Assembly: GCA_027482185.1 (NCBI GenBank)
Contig: JAIXWF010000003.1
Coordinates: forward strand, 62,001-126,000
Length of the DNA stretch: 64,000 bases
Source: Opitutaceae bacterium
GTDB lineage: Bacteria; Verrucomicrobiota; Verrucomicrobiia; Opitutales; Opitutaceae
Direction of reading: 5' to 3'
Below the pieces are notes generated by a model, which saw only the letters and a program-made list of their open reading frames with translations, was not told the origin of the DNA and did not search any database. The position numbers were made by a program, and so were the translations under genes. Position 1 is the stretch's first letter. Every line of letters begins with the position of its first letter. Positions 63,903 to 64,000 of the stretch are shown here, one piece after another.

Positions 63903-64000
63903 TCAATTCACGGATGGATCGCGCGGCCGCGACGCCGACGCGGCCAACGCCCGCGCGCGGACTTCGTCGACGAATGCCGTGATCGACCGCAGTTCCGCCA
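63903..64000 (-). CDS. Partial gene, C-terminus only
   Basis: On the minus strand an open frame enters from the window edge and ends at TGA 63905-63903. Its last residues read AELRSITAFVDEVRARALAA, followed by SASRPRDPSVN. The spacing and the hairpin before it fit a real convergent gene, but only 32 codons are visible and no family can be named. Confidence 0.4.
   Translation of the reverse strand, partial: AELRSITAFVDEVRARALAASASRPRDPSVN

Overview
The window looks like chromosomal DNA of a high-GC member of Verrucomicrobia, most likely Opitutaceae. This is inferred from the DUF1592/DUF1552 pair, an alternative complex III (ACIII) cluster, a TonB-dependent receptor with a carboxypeptidase-like N-terminal domain, GTG starts, strong third-position GC bias and abundant intergenic repeats. 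No database search was possible, so the taxonomy is a judgement.

Layout. (1) 634-4860: a compact integrative element of about 4.2 kb sits in the 3' end of tRNA-Pro(GGG). It is bounded by 30-bp direct repeats and holds an AT-richer P-loop ATPase gene plus an overlapping excisionase-integrase pair. (2) 5.0-16.8 kb: a sugar isomerase/epimerase, a GH28 polygalacturonase, DUF1592 and DUF1552 proteins, dGTPase, O6-alkylguanine methyltransferase, the threonine degradation pair tdh-kbl, and cytidine deaminase. (3) 17-38 kb: housekeeping genes. These are hisS, an HU-family protein, menaquinone/ubiquinone methyltransferase, an A-type Fe-S carrier, a Ser/Thr kinase next to rpoN, ctpA-tsaD, a MidA-like methyltransferase, rpmB, two histidine kinases, fabG-acpP-fabF, a CysJ-like reductase, an RsuA-family pseudouridine synthase, folD, proC and hldD. 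(4) 38.1-49.2 kb, minus strand: a tightly overlapping respiratory operon actA-B-C-D-E-F, a small membrane protein, and a cbb3-like trio. (5) 49.8-62.1 kb: a TonB receptor, a purple-acid-phosphatase-like enzyme with an unusual insertion, miaA, a lipid kinase, a REC-GGDEF protein, trpA, an EEP-family nuclease/phosphatase and a secreted FAD oxidoreductase. (6) 62.26-64.0 kb: tRNA-His followed at once by a second integrase and a small DNA-binding-like protein. This is probably the left end of another integrative element that runs out of the window.

How the parts work together. The menaquinone methyltransferase would supply quinone to ACIII, which passes electrons to periplasmic cytochromes c. The three genes after ACIII resemble CcoN, CcoO and CcoP, but by eye the CcoN-like protein lacks nearly all histidines that bind heme and copper in oxidases. 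The CcoO-like protein seems to carry His where the distal Met of the heme is expected. I consider this the most unusual biology here. The secreted GH28, DUF1592/1552, TonB receptor and FAD oxidoreductase fit a polysaccharide-degrading lifestyle.

Most intergenic spaces are filled by several families of dispersed imperfect palindromes (85-170 bp) and short-period direct repeats. One is a run of GGGGTTT units able to form a G-quadruplex; another is a block of four related units at 59.8-60.4 kb.
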